NCBI GenBank assembly: GCA_016871155.1
Contig: VFZO01000004.1
Location: 1-64,000 of the forward strand
Direction: 5' to 3'
Source of the DNA: Acidobacteriota bacterium
Lineage (GTDB): Bacteria; Acidobacteriota; Terriglobia; Bryobacterales; Bryobacteraceae
DNA: 64,000 nucleotides
The notes below the pieces were generated by a model, which saw nothing but the letters and a program-made list of their open reading frames with translations, was not told the DNA's origin and made no database searches. The first letter of the stretch is position 1, and every line of letters begins with the position of its first letter. A program made the position numbers and the translations under genes. This document shows positions 16,705-31,668 of the stretch, piece after piece.

Positions 16705-19139
16705 CGTGCCTTGCCCGCGCTTAGGAAATTGGCGAAAATCCTGTAGGCGCCGGGTACGCCGGCCGGCAACTGGCGGAACCAGCTTAGCGGCGTAAAGATG
16801 TAGACGCCTTTTCCGTGGCGCGCGAATAGCGTGCCGCCCTCCAGGGGCTTTTCGGCGCGGTCGTGCATTCTAAACAGCGTCTCGTACTTTGGATCCCATT
16901 GCGCAGCGAAGTAGAGCCCGCGTTCCTGGACCCAGCCGTCGAAATCCTGTTTACCGATAGGGTTGGGTGCGGCAAGAAGCGGGTGCGTGGACTTGAACTC
17001 CACTTGCGCATCCTCCTCTGTCACGCGGCCCTGACTGAGCGTGATAGAGTACGGCCCCATGTTCGCCAGGATCTTCGGATCTCCACCGAAAAAGCCGCCT
17101 TCCATGACGTTGTATTGAACGATCACGGTGCCGCCGCCGGCCGCGTAGTCGAAGAGCCGTCTGGCGTTCGCACGGAGATCGGCACGCGTGTTGAACGCGC
17201 GTACGCCGGTGACAATGGCATCGAAACGGCTGAGGTTCGACTGGGCGAGTTCATCCTTACCAAGCAGCGTGACTTCGCAGCCCAACTGTTCCAACGCGCG
17301 CGGCACGTCATCGCCCGAGCCCATGATGTACCCGATGCGCCTGGACAGGATCTTGATGTCCGAACGAACCAGATTCGCTTCCGCCTCCGCGAACAACGCT
17401 TGCGGCGGAATGTGCGGATACTCAATCGCGATCATCGAAAGTGACGAAGATTTGCCGGCGGATTCCACAATGGCCTTGGCCTTGGCGGTTTGACCCGCGG
17501 CGGGCGGCGTCACCAGAAACGTCGCGGTCCACTGCTCGCCCGGCTCCTTCAGGACAATGTTGTGACTGCCGGGCGCGGCCACCCAGCCTTTGGGCAACTG
17601 CAAGCTCACGCGGCCGCTCCAACCGGCAGTCATGGATGCCACTTGCACGGCCAAGGGCCGCGGTTTCGCGTCGGGAAACAGTAGAGTTTTTTCGGGAAAA
17701 CGTACGGTAGCTTCCGGCACGGCGAGCAGCGGGCGCGTGAGTTCGCCGTAGATGCGATCGACATAACGATGGCGGACGGGAAGAGAAAATGCGAGGGTCT
17801 CCCCGGCGATGGTCAACTCGAGCGGGGCGATGAGCGAAGGCGGGCCATCGGGCGCATCGAGCAGAGCACGATCGCCGATCGAGTACATGGTCTCGCCCCG
17901 GGGCGCGGCGAGCCAGTAGGGCTGGGTGGGAGTGGAGGGCATTGGCACCGTTCGCAGGAGCGTCTCCGGGCGGCCCTTCTCCAGTGTTTTGCCGGTTTCC
18001 TTCAAAACGACCGGCACGTTCGAGCGATTCACAACATTCAGCCGTAGTTCGATGGGCTGGCCGGCGACGATGTGGAACTTCGGCGCGTTCGCCTCCATGA
18101 AGAGTCCGGCGCTGGCTGCGATCATTTCGTCGATCTCGACGCGCTTCTCGGCGGCCCAATCGCCGGAGAGTTTGAGAAGCTCGCGGCGCGCCGCGATCAA
18201 CGCGGGAATGGATTTTTCGGGTGCGCGGTCGTCAAACAGTGAGAGCGCCTCCCGGAGGTGACGCGCCACGCCGGCGGATTCGGGCACGCGTGCCCAGGTG
18301 GTGTCGACCCCTTCCATCAGATCCTTGGCGGCGGGTTCGCCCGCAACGACGATGAAGAAATTGCGCTGTGCGCCTTTGTCCTCGCGCCAGCCCATGGCCT
18401 GTGAGCGGTGAAGGCTGCGGCTCATGCCGGCGATCTCACCGAAGGAGTAGCCGAGGAGCGGGTCAAACTGCCCAAGGTCGAGTGTGATTTTCTGCGGAAG
18501 CGCTTCAGCTTCCTTCTCCATCGCGGGACTGAAGGAGGCTATGTTCAGGACCAAGCGCCTCGCCTTCCATGGCGGCAGGCCGGGAAAACGGACGGGGTCT
18601 GCGGCGGCCACGAACGCTTCCCTGCCAAGAATGGCCGAGGCCTGGTGCTGCCCGTGGCCATCGCGCGGCGTGCCGGAGAAGCGCAGCACGATGACGTCGG
18701 GCCGGAATTTTCGAATGTGCCAAACAACATCGCCGAGCACTTTTTCGCGATCCCACTTGGCGAGCGTCTCCTCGGCGGTCTTCGAAAAACCGAAATCGAT
18801 AGCGCGGGTGAAGCGTTGTTCGGCGCCGTCGATGCGGCGGGCGGCGAGCAACTCCTGGGTACGGATGACGCCCATCAACTCGCCCTGTTCGCTGCCGATC
18901 AAATTCTGACCGCCCTCGCCGCGCGTGAGGCTGAGATAGGCGGTTCGATATTTCCAACCTCGCGCCGAAAGGGCTAGCAGTGCAGTGTTTTCGTCGTCCG
19001 GGTGGGCCGCGATGTGGAGAACGCGCCCCAGAACCTGCAGGCGTTCCATAGAGACGCGAAGCTTTGCCGCCCCCGAAAAATCGCGCTGCGCCGGTGCGCA
19101 GAGAGACACCGCGAGCAGGGCGATCGCGAGCCGGCGCAT
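16701..19139 (-). CDS. Secreted PIG-L family deacetylase with large C-terminal region
   Basis: An 812-residue exported protein. After a signal peptide (MRRLAIALLAVSLCAPAQ) the N-terminal third is a PIG-L/LmbE zinc deacetylase with the metal motif AHPDDE at residues 45-50, the LTRGEGGQNLIG loop and the later HGQHQ motif. The remainder holds beta-rich segments and, near residues 580-800, a stretch resembling a glutamine-amidotransferase-like (ThuA-type) fold (GYIMGSGDDVPRALEQLGCEV, VQYNVMEGG). PIG-L enzymes remove acetyl groups from N-acetylglucosaminyl substrates. The gene begins 3 bases after the bacterioferritin stop and is coupled to the small membrane protein and symporter, suggesting hydrolysis followed by uptake of the product. 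Confidence 0.92.
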   Translation of the reverse strand: MRRLAIALLAVSLCAPAQRDFSGAAKLRVSMERLQVLGRVLHIAAHPDDENTALLALSARGWKYRTAYLSLTRGEGGQNLIGSEQGELMGVIRTQELLAARRIDGAEQRFTRAIDFGFSKTAEETLAKWDREKVLGDVVWHIRKFRPDVIVLRFSGTPRDGHGQHQASAILGREAFVAAADPVRFPGLPPWKARRLVLNIASFSPAMEKEAEALPQKITLDLGQFDPLLGYSFGEIAGMSRSLHRSQAMGWREDKGAQRNFFIVVAGEPAAKDLMEGVDTTWARVPESAGVARHLREALSLFDDRAPEKSIPALIAARRELLKLSGDWAAEKRVEIDEMIAASAGLFMEANAPKFHIVAGQPIELRLNVVNRSNVPVVLKETGKTLEKGRPETLLRTVPMPSTPTQPYWLAAPRGETMYSIGDRALLDAPDGPPSLIAPLELTIAGETLAFSLPVRHRYVDRIYGELTRPLLAVPEATVRFPEKTLLFPDAKPRPLAVQVASMTAGWSGRVSLQLPKGWVAAPGSHNIVLKEPGEQWTATFLVTPPAAGQTAKAKAIVESAGKSSSLSMIAIEYPHIPPQALFAEAEANLVRSDIKILSRRIGYIMGSGDDVPRALEQLGCEVTLLGKDELAQSNLSRFDAIVTGVRAFNTRADLRANARRLFDYAAGGGTVIVQYNVMEGGFFGGDPKILANMGPYSITLSQGRVTEEDAQVEFKSTHPLLAAPNPIGKQDFDGWVQERGLYFAAQWDPKYETLFRMHDRAEKPLEGGTLFARHGKGVYIFTPLSWFRQLPAGVPGAYRIFANFLSAGKAR

Positions 19140-19142
19140 ACG

Positions 19143-19619
19143 CTACTCTTCTTTGTGAATCTGCTGGGCGAGGTAGTTGGCCTCTCCCACTTCGGAGATC
19201 AAGTGGAGCTGGGCTTCCAGCCAATCGACGTGATGCTCTTCATCGACGAGGATTTTTTCGAAGAGTTCGCGCGATCCATTGTCCTTGCACTCCGTGGCCA
19301 CGCGAATGCCTTCGTTCAAACGGGGCAGCGCTTCGAGTTCTAGAGCCAAATCGTTGGTCAATTGCTCCTTCACTGTGCGGCCGATGCGCAGCGGAAACAA
19401 CTCCGCCATGGCGGGCAGCGCTTCGAGATAGAGAATTCGCTCCATCAACGCTTCGGCGTGGCGCATTTCGTCGATGGATTCTTTCTTGGTGTAGTTGGCC
19501 AGCTTCAGGTAGCCCCAGTTTTCCATCATTTCGGCGTGGAGGAAGTACTGATTGATCGCCGTCAATTCGGCTTTGAGTGCTTCGTTCAGAAGGGCTATGA
19601 CTTGGTCGTTACCGCGCAT
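19143..19619 (-). CDS. bfr: Bacterioferritin
   Basis: A 158-residue four-helix iron-storage protein with the full-length bacterioferritin pattern. The dinuclear ferroxidase ligands are in place (glutamate 18, glutamate 51, histidine 54, and the later DEEHHVDW motif), and methionine 52 matches the haem-coordinating methionine of the family. It should store iron in 24-subunit cages and protect against peroxide. It is the first gene of a minus-strand run: the PIG-L gene follows after 3 bases. Only 41 bases separate it from the divergent amidohydrolase, so both promoters must lie in or near that gap. Confidence 0.97.
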   Translation of the reverse strand: MRGNDQVIALLNEALKAELTAINQYFLHAEMMENWGYLKLANYTKKESIDEMRHAEALMERILYLEALPAMAELFPLRIGRTVKEQLTNDLALELEALPRLNEGIRVATECKDNGSRELFEKILVDEEHHVDWLEAQLHLISEVGEANYLAQQIHKEE

Positions 19620-19660
19620 ACGGCTATTGTAGCGCGGGATGCCGGATATACTGGCAAACT

Positions 19661-20596
19661 ATGATCACTCGTCGCTCTGCGCTAGCACAAGTAGTCGTAA
19701 CGGCGGCGGCACGCGCGAAGGCGCCCATGCCCGCCACCAAGCCCGGCTTCGCTATCCCGAAAGGGGCCTGCGACTGCCACACACACATTTTCGGGGACGC
19801 CGTGCGTTTTCCCTTCACGGAGAAACGCGCCTATACACCCGAACCCGCGCTGCCAGAGGATATGATGACGTTCCACCGAGCGCTCGGTCTGGAGCGCGTG
19901 GTGATCGTGACGCCCAGCGTCTACGGAACGGATAACTCGGCTACGGTTTGGGGCATAAAGGAGATCGGCAAAACGGCGCGCGGGGTCGCGGTGATCGACG
20001 AAGAGACGCCAGAGAAGGCTTTGGACGGAATGGCGAAGGCTGGCATTCGCGGCATCCGTCTAAATCTGGCGACGGCCGGTATCGAGGATCCAGCGGAAGG
20101 GCGGCGGCGATTTCTGAAGGCCGCCGAAAGGATGAAAGCACGCGGCTGGCACATCCAGATTTTCGCGTCCTTGAAAGTCATTTCGGCGTTGAAGGACGCG
20201 GTGCTGGAATCGCCGGTGCCGGTGGTGTTCGATCACTTCGGCGGCGCAAGGGCTGCGCTGGGCGTGGAGCAGCCCGGATTCGCGGATCTGCTGGCGCTGG
20301 TGAAGTCCGGCAAAGCGTACGTGAAGATTTCCGGCGCGTACCGGGCTTCCAGCAGCGGGCCGGAGTTCAAGGACGCCTCGCCGCTGGCCAAGGCGCTGAT
20401 CGCGGCGAACGCGGACCGGATCGTTTGGGGGACGGATTGGCCGCACCCGGATTCGGGCGCTGGCAAGGAACGGGTTTCGGCGCCGGTTCCGGTCGACGAC
20501 GGTCTGCTTCTGAATCAACTCCCGCTTTGGGCGCCGGACGCGCCAACTCGAAAGAAGATCCTGGTGGAGAATCCCGCCCGTCTGTACGCCTACTAA
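19661..20596 (+). CDS. Amidohydrolase, 2-pyrone-4,6-dicarboxylate lactonase-like
   Basis: A 311-residue metal-dependent hydrolase of the Amidohydrolase_2 family (TIM barrel). The first strand carries CDCHTHIFGD, the middle has FDHFGGARA, and the last conserved aspartate is in WGTDWPHP. The pattern is closest to the 2-pyrone-4,6-dicarboxylate lactonase (LigI) group, which opens lactone rings of aromatic-acid catabolism, but sugar-lactone substrates are also possible. An arginine-pair leader (MITRRSALAQVVVTAAA) suggests export or a vestigial twin-arginine signal. It is followed after 25 bases by the NtrC-type regulator, though a functional link is not evident. Confidence 0.9.
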   Translation: MITRRSALAQVVVTAAARAKAPMPATKPGFAIPKGACDCHTHIFGDAVRFPFTEKRAYTPEPALPEDMMTFHRALGLERVVIVTPSVYGTDNSATVWGIKEIGKTARGVAVIDEETPEKALDGMAKAGIRGIRLNLATAGIEDPAEGRRRFLKAAERMKARGWHIQIFASLKVISALKDAVLESPVPVVFDHFGGARAALGVEQPGFADLLALVKSGKAYVKISGAYRASSSGPEFKDASPLAKALIAANADRIVWGTDWPHPDSGAGKERVSAPVPVDDGLLLNQLPLWAPDAPTRKKILVENPARLYAY

Positions 20597-20621
20597 CAAG
20601 CGTCATGTCAAACTGATATCG

Positions 20622-22031
20622 ATGGCTATTTCGGCTGTGGTCCCTATTGCGCGTGTGTTGATTGCCGACGACGAAGAAGCGCAGCGCAACGGACTTGCGA
20701 GCATGATTCGCAGTTGGGGCTTCGCTGCCGACACGGCGGCCGACGGGCAGGACGCGCTGGATAAGTTGCTGGCCGAGTCCTACAACGTGCTAATCACAGA
20801 TCTAAAGATGCCGCGCATGGACGGCTTCGAGCTGCTGCGGCGGTTACCAGCGGAAAACATTCCGGTGCCCGCGATCGTACTGACAGCCTTCGGAAACATT
20901 GAAACAGCAGTATCGACGATGCATGAACTCGGCGCTTTTTGGTTCCTGGAAAAGCCGATTCAACCCAGCGTACTGCGCGTGCTGCTGGATCGTGCGATTA
21001 CCCACGCCCGGCTGGCGGAGGAGACGCAGCGGCTGCAACGGCAACTGAGCCAGCACGGCTCAATGGGGCAGATAGCGGGCCAATCACAAGTAATGCGGCG
21101 GGTGTTCGCGCTGATCGAGCAGGTGGCGCCGTCGAAGGCCGCGGTGCTGATCACGGGCGAATCGGGTACAGGCAAGGAGTTGGTGGCTCGCGCGCTGCAC
21201 TCACTGTCGCCCCGGCGGTCCGGCCCGTTCGTCGCGTTAAACTGCGCGGCGATGCCGGAGGCGTTGATTGAGAGTGAACTTTTCGGACACGAGAAAGGCG
21301 CGTTTACCGGGGCGGTGGAACGGCGGGCGGGCTGCTTCGAACTGGCGCAACAGGGCACGCTGCTGTTGGACGAGATCGGCGACATGCCGGTGAACACGCA
21401 GGCGAAATTGTTGCGGGTGCTGGAGGATTCGCGGGTACGGAGGCTGGGCGGAAAGTCGGAGATGCTGGTAGACGTGCGCGTGCTGGCGTCGACCAACAAG
21501 AATCTGGCCGACGCGATCAAGAAGGGCCAATTTCGTGAGGACCTGTTCTACCGCCTGAATGTTTTCGAACTCTCGCTGCCGGCGCTGCGGGAGCGGATGG
21601 AGGACATTCCAACTCTCTGCACGACGCTGTTGGAGGACTTAAATCGCAAACACTCCACGCAGGTGACCGATATAGCCAGCGACGCCATGGACCTGTTGAA
21701 GCGTCACACCTGGCCAGGAAACGTGCGGGAGTTGCGGAATGCGCTGGAGCGCGCCGTGGTACTGGCCGGCGAGGGGCCGGTGAACGCGCGGCACCTGCCG
21801 CCGTCGCTTTCGCCGGTGTCGATGATGCCGGCGCAAGCGCTGCCAGCGGCCGAAGAGTTCGTTGTGCTGCAACCCGGTACCACGATCGACGACGCGGAAC
21901 GCGCGCTGATTCTCCGGACCGTGCAAATGACGAAGGGGAACAAGACCCGGGCGGCCGAGATCCTGGGTATAACCCTTAAGACCTTAATGAACAAACTAAA
22001 CCGCTACGATGAAGGAAATCAGGCCAGTTAG
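20622..22031 (+). CDS. Sigma-54-dependent response regulator, NtrC family
   Basis: A 469-residue transcription activator. The receiver domain (residues 10-125) has phospho-acceptor aspartate 60 in LITDLKMPRMDG. The AAA+ domain contains Walker A GESGTGKE, the GAFTGA loop that contacts sigma-54, and Walker B LLLDEIGD. The Fis-type helix-turn-helix is at the C-terminus (NKTRAAEILGITLKTLMNKL). It should activate promoters of the -24/-12 type once phosphorylated by the histidine kinase encoded 45 bases downstream. I found no convincing -24/-12 element near these genes, so the regulon probably lies elsewhere. Confidence 0.97.
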   Translation: MAISAVVPIARVLIADDEEAQRNGLASMIRSWGFAADTAADGQDALDKLLAESYNVLITDLKMPRMDGFELLRRLPAENIPVPAIVLTAFGNIETAVSTMHELGAFWFLEKPIQPSVLRVLLDRAITHARLAEETQRLQRQLSQHGSMGQIAGQSQVMRRVFALIEQVAPSKAAVLITGESGTGKELVARALHSLSPRRSGPFVALNCAAMPEALIESELFGHEKGAFTGAVERRAGCFELAQQGTLLLDEIGDMPVNTQAKLLRVLEDSRVRRLGGKSEMLVDVRVLASTNKNLADAIKKGQFREDLFYRLNVFELSLPALRERMEDIPTLCTTLLEDLNRKHSTQVTDIASDAMDLLKRHTWPGNVRELRNALERAVVLAGEGPVNARHLPPSLSPVSMMPAQALPAAEEFVVLQPGTTIDDAERALILRTVQMTKGNKTRAAEILGITLKTLMNKLNRYDEGNQAS

Positions 22032-22076
22032 GCGATTGGCGATCTACGTGCAGTAAAGGAGGGTCAGTTACCGGCA

Positions 22077-23978
22077 ATGTTCCGCAGGTTATCGCTCAAG
22101 GCCCGGCTCCACTTGGCTACCGTCACCATGGTATTGTCACTGGTTTTTGTTCTGGCCGGGTTGAATCTGCACCGTGCGCTGGAACTGACGTTTCAAACCG
22201 TAGAAGACCGGGCACAGGCGAACGCCAACCAGTTGCGCGACCTGCTTATCCAGCGCATTGACGACCGCGCGGTGAATTTTCGGCCCAGGCCAAGCGATCT
22301 GGACGAAACCAAAGCGATGTGGACCAAGATATTGATCGACGATCCTTTGATCCCGCGAATGCTGCAGCAGTCTGGCGCCAATTCCCATTTGGTGGCCGAT
22401 ATTCTCATTACGGGCGCCGATTCGGTAGTACTTACCGCCTCGAATCCCGCGCACGCGGGTGCCAATGCCCCGAATCTGCCGGATTACCTGCAGTGGCAAA
22501 AAAGACCACTTTGGGACCGGGTAGTGGAAATTTTTTCCAAGAATCAGGACTATTCGATCCGAATCCCGTTGGGAGTGCCGGAAGAAGGGCAAGAAATTTT
22601 TTCCATACGGATTATCACGAGCTCTCCGCTGCTAAAGGATGCGGTACGCCCAGAACTACAAAGCGTAGCCTATCTCTCGGCACTGGCCATTGGGCTTTCG
22701 TTGGCCTACGCGTTTGTCTTTTCGAACCTGATGCTGCGGCCGCTGGCCCGGATCGGGGAGACGATCGACCGGATGGCGCAGGGGGAATACTCGGCCGATC
22801 CGCTGCGCCAAACGACCGAGCCGCATGAGTTCGCCGACCTCCAATCGAAGCTGGGCGTGCTGGGTAAACAGGTGCGGGGCGCAAGAGAGGATGCGGACCA
22901 ACTGCGCAGTAAGATCGACCAACTGCTGCAGCAGATGGAAGAGGTGGTGCTGCTGTTCGACGAAACGGAGCACCTGATCATGGCAGGCAGGCCGGCGGAG
23001 CGGTTGTTCCGCCTGACGCGCGACGAACTGATCGGGATGAATGTGCGGGAGCTTTTCCCGGACGACACGTCGATCGGCTCCTCCATTCGGACGGCGGTGC
23101 AGTTCCGCAAGCCGCTGACCGACATGCTGGTGCGCTACCGGATGCCACGCGGCGAAGAAGTGAATTTCCTTCTGAGCCTGGATTGGAACATGGACCAGAT
23201 GCTGGTGACGCTGCGCGACGCGGAGTCGCGAAAAGCACTGGCCTCGCATCTGGACCTGTCGTCGCGGCTCGCAGCCATTAGCCGGTTGACGGGCGGCGTG
23301 GCGCACGAGATCAAGAATCCGTTGAACGCCATAGCGATCAATCTGGAGGTGTTGAAGTCACGCCTAAGCGGTGATAACAGCCCGCTGCAGCAGGAGGTAG
23401 AGGTCATCTCTAAGGAGATCGCCCGCCTGGACCGCGTGGTGAAAACGTTCCTGAACTTCACGCGCCCCATTGAAGTGAAGCTGACAACGGTGGATGCGAC
23501 GGAGTTGCTGCGCGAGGCCGGGCAACTGGTCGAGGTGCAGGCGGCGCGGAACAATGTTGCAGTAACGGTGTTGGTACCGGAAGAGCGGCTGCACGCCTGG
23601 GCCGATACGGATCTGCTGAAACAAGCGCTCATGAATATCGTGATGAACGCCATCGAAGCGATGCCGCAGGGCGGACCTCTTTATCTGCGCCTGCTGCGCG
23701 AAGGTACTGAGGTGTTTCTGGAAGTGGAGGACCGCGGCGGGGGGATCCCGGAGGCGGTGCAGGAGAAGGTTTTTCAGCTGTACTTTACGACGAAGGAGGA
23801 GGGCAGCGGCATTGGCCTGGCCGTTGCTTATCAGGCCGTGCAGTTGATGGGCGGTCTGCTGATCATGCGTTCCCAGCCGGGTTTCGGCACCCTATTTCGA
23901 ATCGGACTTCCAGGAATCGATGTGGAGGAGGAAGTCCCCGACGAGGAACCGGAACCGATTTCGGAGCAAACCGGATGA
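22077..23978 (+). CDS. Sensor histidine kinase (HAMP-PAS-HisKA-HATPase)
   Basis: A 633-residue membrane sensor kinase. Two membrane helices (about 13-30 and 200-220) bracket a periplasmic sensor region of roughly 170 residues. A HAMP segment and coiled coil follow, then a PAS-like domain (around 280-370), a HisKA dimerisation domain with phospho-accepting histidine 410 in GGVAHEIKNPLNAI, and a catalytic ATPase domain with the N box (NIVMNAIEAM), G1 (EDRGGGIPE) and G2 (GSGIGLAV). An AAAGGAGGG sequence precedes the start at 22055-22063. It most probably phosphorylates the NtrC-type regulator just upstream. Its stop overlaps the lipoprotein start as ATGA. The signal sensed is unknown. Confidence 0.97.
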   Translation: MFRRLSLKARLHLATVTMVLSLVFVLAGLNLHRALELTFQTVEDRAQANANQLRDLLIQRIDDRAVNFRPRPSDLDETKAMWTKILIDDPLIPRMLQQSGANSHLVADILITGADSVVLTASNPAHAGANAPNLPDYLQWQKRPLWDRVVEIFSKNQDYSIRIPLGVPEEGQEIFSIRIITSSPLLKDAVRPELQSVAYLSALAIGLSLAYAFVFSNLMLRPLARIGETIDRMAQGEYSADPLRQTTEPHEFADLQSKLGVLGKQVRGAREDADQLRSKIDQLLQQMEEVVLLFDETEHLIMAGRPAERLFRLTRDELIGMNVRELFPDDTSIGSSIRTAVQFRKPLTDMLVRYRMPRGEEVNFLLSLDWNMDQMLVTLRDAESRKALASHLDLSSRLAAISRLTGGVAHEIKNPLNAIAINLEVLKSRLSGDNSPLQQEVEVISKEIARLDRVVKTFLNFTRPIEVKLTTVDATELLREAGQLVEVQAARNNVAVTVLVPEERLHAWADTDLLKQALMNIVMNAIEAMPQGGPLYLRLLREGTEVFLEVEDRGGGIPEAVQEKVFQLYFTTKEEGSGIGLAVAYQAVQLMGGLLIMRSQPGFGTLFRIGLPGIDVEEEVPDEEPEPISEQTG

Positions 23979-24567
23979 AGTATTTTGTTCTTGCCGCGAT
24001 CGTTTTGCTCAACATCGCCTGCGTCACACCCTTCCGTCGCGCGAAGGCGGCACCGCCGCCGCCGGGGCCCATGCCCGCGCGCATTCCCGACGTGATCACC
24101 ACGTCCGATTCACCACCGCCCCCGAGGAATTTGCCGCAGCCGCCTGCCGTCCCAATCACGGTTCCGGACCCGGCAACGGCGGAGGTGGTGACGGCCCAGG
24201 AGAGGCTGCCGCCCGCGCCGCCCCGGCCACGGCCCCGCCGGCGCGCGCAGCAGGTGGCATCCGCCAAGCCAGCTCCAATCGAAGTGGAAACGCCCGGACC
24301 GCCCCCGTTTCAATTGGGAGAAGTGACGACACCGGCGCGGCGCGAGGAGTTGCTGCGGCAGGCCGACGCGGCGCTGGCCATCTGCGCGAAGGCGCTGGCC
24401 GCCGTCGAAGGCAAGCGGCTGCGATCGGCGCAAATCAATATGGTCGCGAGGATCCGGCGGTTTTCCGAGGAGGCCCGTTCGCTGATCGAAAAAGATCCGG
24501 TCCGCGCACGGAACCTGGCCATTCGCGGCCGCGCCTTCGCCGACGCACTATTGGGCGAATTGAAGCC

Positions 24568-24571
<4 letters not shown>
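23975..24571 (+). CDS. Proline-rich lipoprotein linked to the two-component system
   Basis: A 198-residue protein I do not recognise. The N-terminus is a lipoprotein signal with a lipobox ending at cysteine 16 (LLNIAC). It is followed by about 85 residues very rich in proline and arginine ([15 protein letters not shown]), likely an extended wall- or periplasm-spanning stretch, and then an alpha-helical C-terminal domain (residues 110-198, [20 protein letters not shown] at its start). The ATG overlaps the kinase stop as ATGA, so it is translated with the kinase and may act as an accessory sensor or anchor. Its end overlaps convergent carB by 4 bases. Confidence 0.8.
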
Positions 24572-27807
<3,236 letters not shown>

Positions 27808-27810
27808 GGG

Positions 27811-28938
27811 CTACTTCTTCGACTCCTGAATCAATCGGGTGAAATCCTCGAACAGGTAGAGAGAGTCGTGCGGACCGGGCGCGGCCTCCGGGTGATACTG
27901 TACGCAGAAGACGGGCTCGCTCTTGTGTCGCAGGCCCTCGACGGTGTTGTCGTTCAGATTGATGTGGGTCACTTCGGCGACGGAATCGGCGATGGAATCG
28001 GGGTCGACTGCGAAGCCGTGATTCTGCGCTGTGATCTCCACTTTGTTGGTGCGCTTGTTCAATACGGGGTGGTTGCCGCCGCGATGGCCGAACTTCAGCT
28101 TGTAGGTCTTGCCGCCAAATGCGAGCCCCAGAATCTGATGCCCCAGGCAGATGCCAAATATCGGTTTTTTTCCGATTAGTTTTCGCACTTCGGCCGCCTG
28201 CGCTTCGAGAGGTTCGGGATCTCCCGGACCGTTCGAAAGGAAGATTCCATCGGGCTTCAAATCGAGAACGTCTTCGGCCTTCGTGCCGGCCGGCACGACC
28301 GTCACGCGGCATCCGCTGGTGACCAGACGCCGCAGAATATTGCGCTTAATGCCGAAATCGTAAGCGACGACATGGTGCGTCAGGGGCGCATTGCGAATGC
28401 GCTCACTCGGCGAGCAGGGTTCGACGGGGCTGGACCAATCGTAGCGGGACGTGGCCGAGACGCGCGTGGCGAGGTCCAGGCCGGCCATGGAGGGCGCCGC
28501 CTTGGCCTTTTCAATGAGCAGCTTGGCGTCCGTGGTGATCGACGACAAAACACCGCGCATGACGCCGCGGATCCGCAGATGGCGCACCAATTTCCGCGTG
28601 TCGATTGAGTCGATAATCGGGATGTTGTGGAGTTTGAGGAACTCGTCGGCCGCCTGCTCGCTCCGCCAACTGGACACGACAGGTGAGAAGTCGCGCACCA
28701 CGAGACCTTCGATAAAGGGCCGGATCGATTCGGAGTCGCCATCATTGGCGCCATAGTTTCCGATTTGGGGATAGGTGAGGACTACGATTTGGCCGGCGTA
28801 CGAAGGGTCTGTGAAAATCTCCTGGTAGCCGGTAATGGATGTATTGAAAACAACTTCACCGGATCGTTCCGTCAGCGCACCAAAGGCCCGGCCCTCGAAG
28901 ACTGTGCCGTCTTCCAAGGCGAGGATGGCTGGATTCAA
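27811..28938 (-). CDS. carA: Carbamoyl-phosphate synthase small subunit
   Basis: A 375-residue glutaminase subunit that supplies ammonia to CarB. The N-terminal domain has [15 protein letters not shown] and the class I glutamine amidotransferase domain has the nucleophile cysteine 264 in GICLGHQ, with the later [11 protein letters not shown] motif providing the catalytic histidine and glutamate. The start codon is TTG at 28938, chosen because it begins the conserved [10 protein letters not shown] stretch and has a strong GGAGGAG ribosome site (28947-28953) eight bases upstream. It is divergent from sdhC across 104 bases that must hold both promoters. Confidence 0.98.
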   Translation of the reverse strand: MNPAILALEDGTVFEGRAFGALTERSGEVVFNTSITGYQEIFTDPSYAGQIVVLTYPQIGNYGANDGDSESIRPFIEGLVVRDFSPVVSSWRSEQAADEFLKLHNIPIIDSIDTRKLVRHLRIRGVMRGVLSSITTDAKLLIEKAKAAPSMAGLDLATRVSATSRYDWSSPVEPCSPSERIRNAPLTHHVVAYDFGIKRNILRRLVTSGCRVTVVPAGTKAEDVLDLKPDGIFLSNGPGDPEPLEAQAAEVRKLIGKKPIFGICLGHQILGLAFGGKTYKLKFGHRGGNHPVLNKRTNKVEITAQNHGFAVDPDSIADSVAEVTHINLNDNTVEGLRHKSEPVFCVQYHPEAAPGPHDSLYLFEDFTRLIQESKK

Positions 28939-28946
28939 GGTGGGAG

Positions 28947-28953
28947 CTCCTCC
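28947..28953 (-). promoter_or_regulatory. Ribosome binding site fixing the TTG start of carA
   Basis: GGAGGAG on the minus strand with an 8-base spacer to TTG 28938. It supports the non-ATG start, since no ATG or GTG occurs at the conserved N-terminus. Confidence 0.75.
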
Positions 28954-29038
28954 AAAGGTGGGTTCTATCTATTGAAGCAAACGCGCGCAAGCGGATTCAA
29001 CTTAATTTTGCACTGTGTCCGCCGGGGTGCGCATCCCA

Positions 29039-29044
29039 TATAAT
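29039..29044 (+). promoter_or_regulatory. TATAAT element at the sdhC start
   Basis: A perfect TATAAT overlaps the first possible sdhC ATG (29043). If it is a true -10 element, transcription would begin near 29051 and translation at the next in-frame ATG, 29061. A TTGCAC at 29008-29013 is the only -35-like sequence, but the 25-base spacing is too long for a normal promoter, so the call is weak. Confidence 0.3.
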
Positions 29045-29753
29045 GAAAGTGATCTCTTCTATGAGTTCGTCGGCCTCCTCGCTGGCGCGTGCAGTCCAAT
29101 TCGTCGAAGCTCCCGTCGGAAAAAAAGCGGTGATGGCCCTTACGGGCATCGTGCTCCTCGGCTTCGTACTCGTGCACATGCTCGGCAATTTGCAGATTTT
29201 TCTGCCCCCCGGAAAAGACGGTGTGTATCCGATCGACGCCTACGGCGCGGCACTGCACGCCAATCAGCCGCTGTTGTGGATCGCGCGGCTGGTGCTGATA
29301 GCCAGTGCCGGCCTCCACATTTGGAGCGCCGTGCAGTTGGCGGTGTTACGCAACAACGCCCGCCCGTCACGCTATTTGTTTAACACCCCGGTCACCTCGA
29401 CTTACGCGTCGCGGACGATGTATTGGAGCGGACCGATTCTCGCCGCCTTCCTCATTTACCATCTATTGCATTTCACAACTGGTACGGCGCACCCGGACTT
29501 CCGGTTCTTGCACGTTCACGACAATGTAGTGAAAGGCTTTTCCGTGTGGTATATATCCGCGTTCTACATCGGAGCGATGTCAATGTTGTGCCTGCACCTT
29601 TATCACGGTGCGTGGTCGTTGTTTCAATCTCTGGGTTTCGCACACCCGCGATACACACCGCGCCTGCGATTGGGCGCGAAGGTGTTCGCCAGCCTGGTCG
29701 CGGCCGGTAACATATCGATTCCGGTGGCGATTTTGCTCGGATTGGTGAGGTAG
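29043..29753 (+). CDS. sdhC: Succinate dehydrogenase cytochrome b subunit
   Basis: A 236-residue inner-membrane subunit with five predicted helices, matching the type B (b558) family that carries two haems b and reduces or oxidises menaquinone. Candidate haem histidines are visible in [27 protein letters not shown] and [11 protein letters not shown]. It anchors the SdhA/SdhB dimer encoded immediately downstream (8-base gap). ATG 29043 gives the longest form; ATG 29061 ([12 protein letters not shown]) is an equally plausible start and agrees better with family N-termini. Confidence 0.95.
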   Translation: MKVISSMSSSASSLARAVQFVEAPVGKKAVMALTGIVLLGFVLVHMLGNLQIFLPPGKDGVYPIDAYGAALHANQPLLWIARLVLIASAGLHIWSAVQLAVLRNNARPSRYLFNTPVTSTYASRTMYWSGPILAAFLIYHLLHFTTGTAHPDFRFLHVHDNVVKGFSVWYISAFYIGAMSMLCLHLYHGAWSLFQSLGFAHPRYTPRLRLGAKVFASLVAAGNISIPVAILLGLVR

Positions 29754-29760
29754 GAACGCC

Positions 29761-31667
<1,907 letters not shown>

Positions 31668-31668
<1 letters not shown>

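Noticed and set aside
29008-29044. Standard sigma-70 promoter for sdhC
   Set aside because: TTGCAC and TATAAT are present, but 25 bases apart rather than about 17, so only the TATAAT is recorded, at low confidence.
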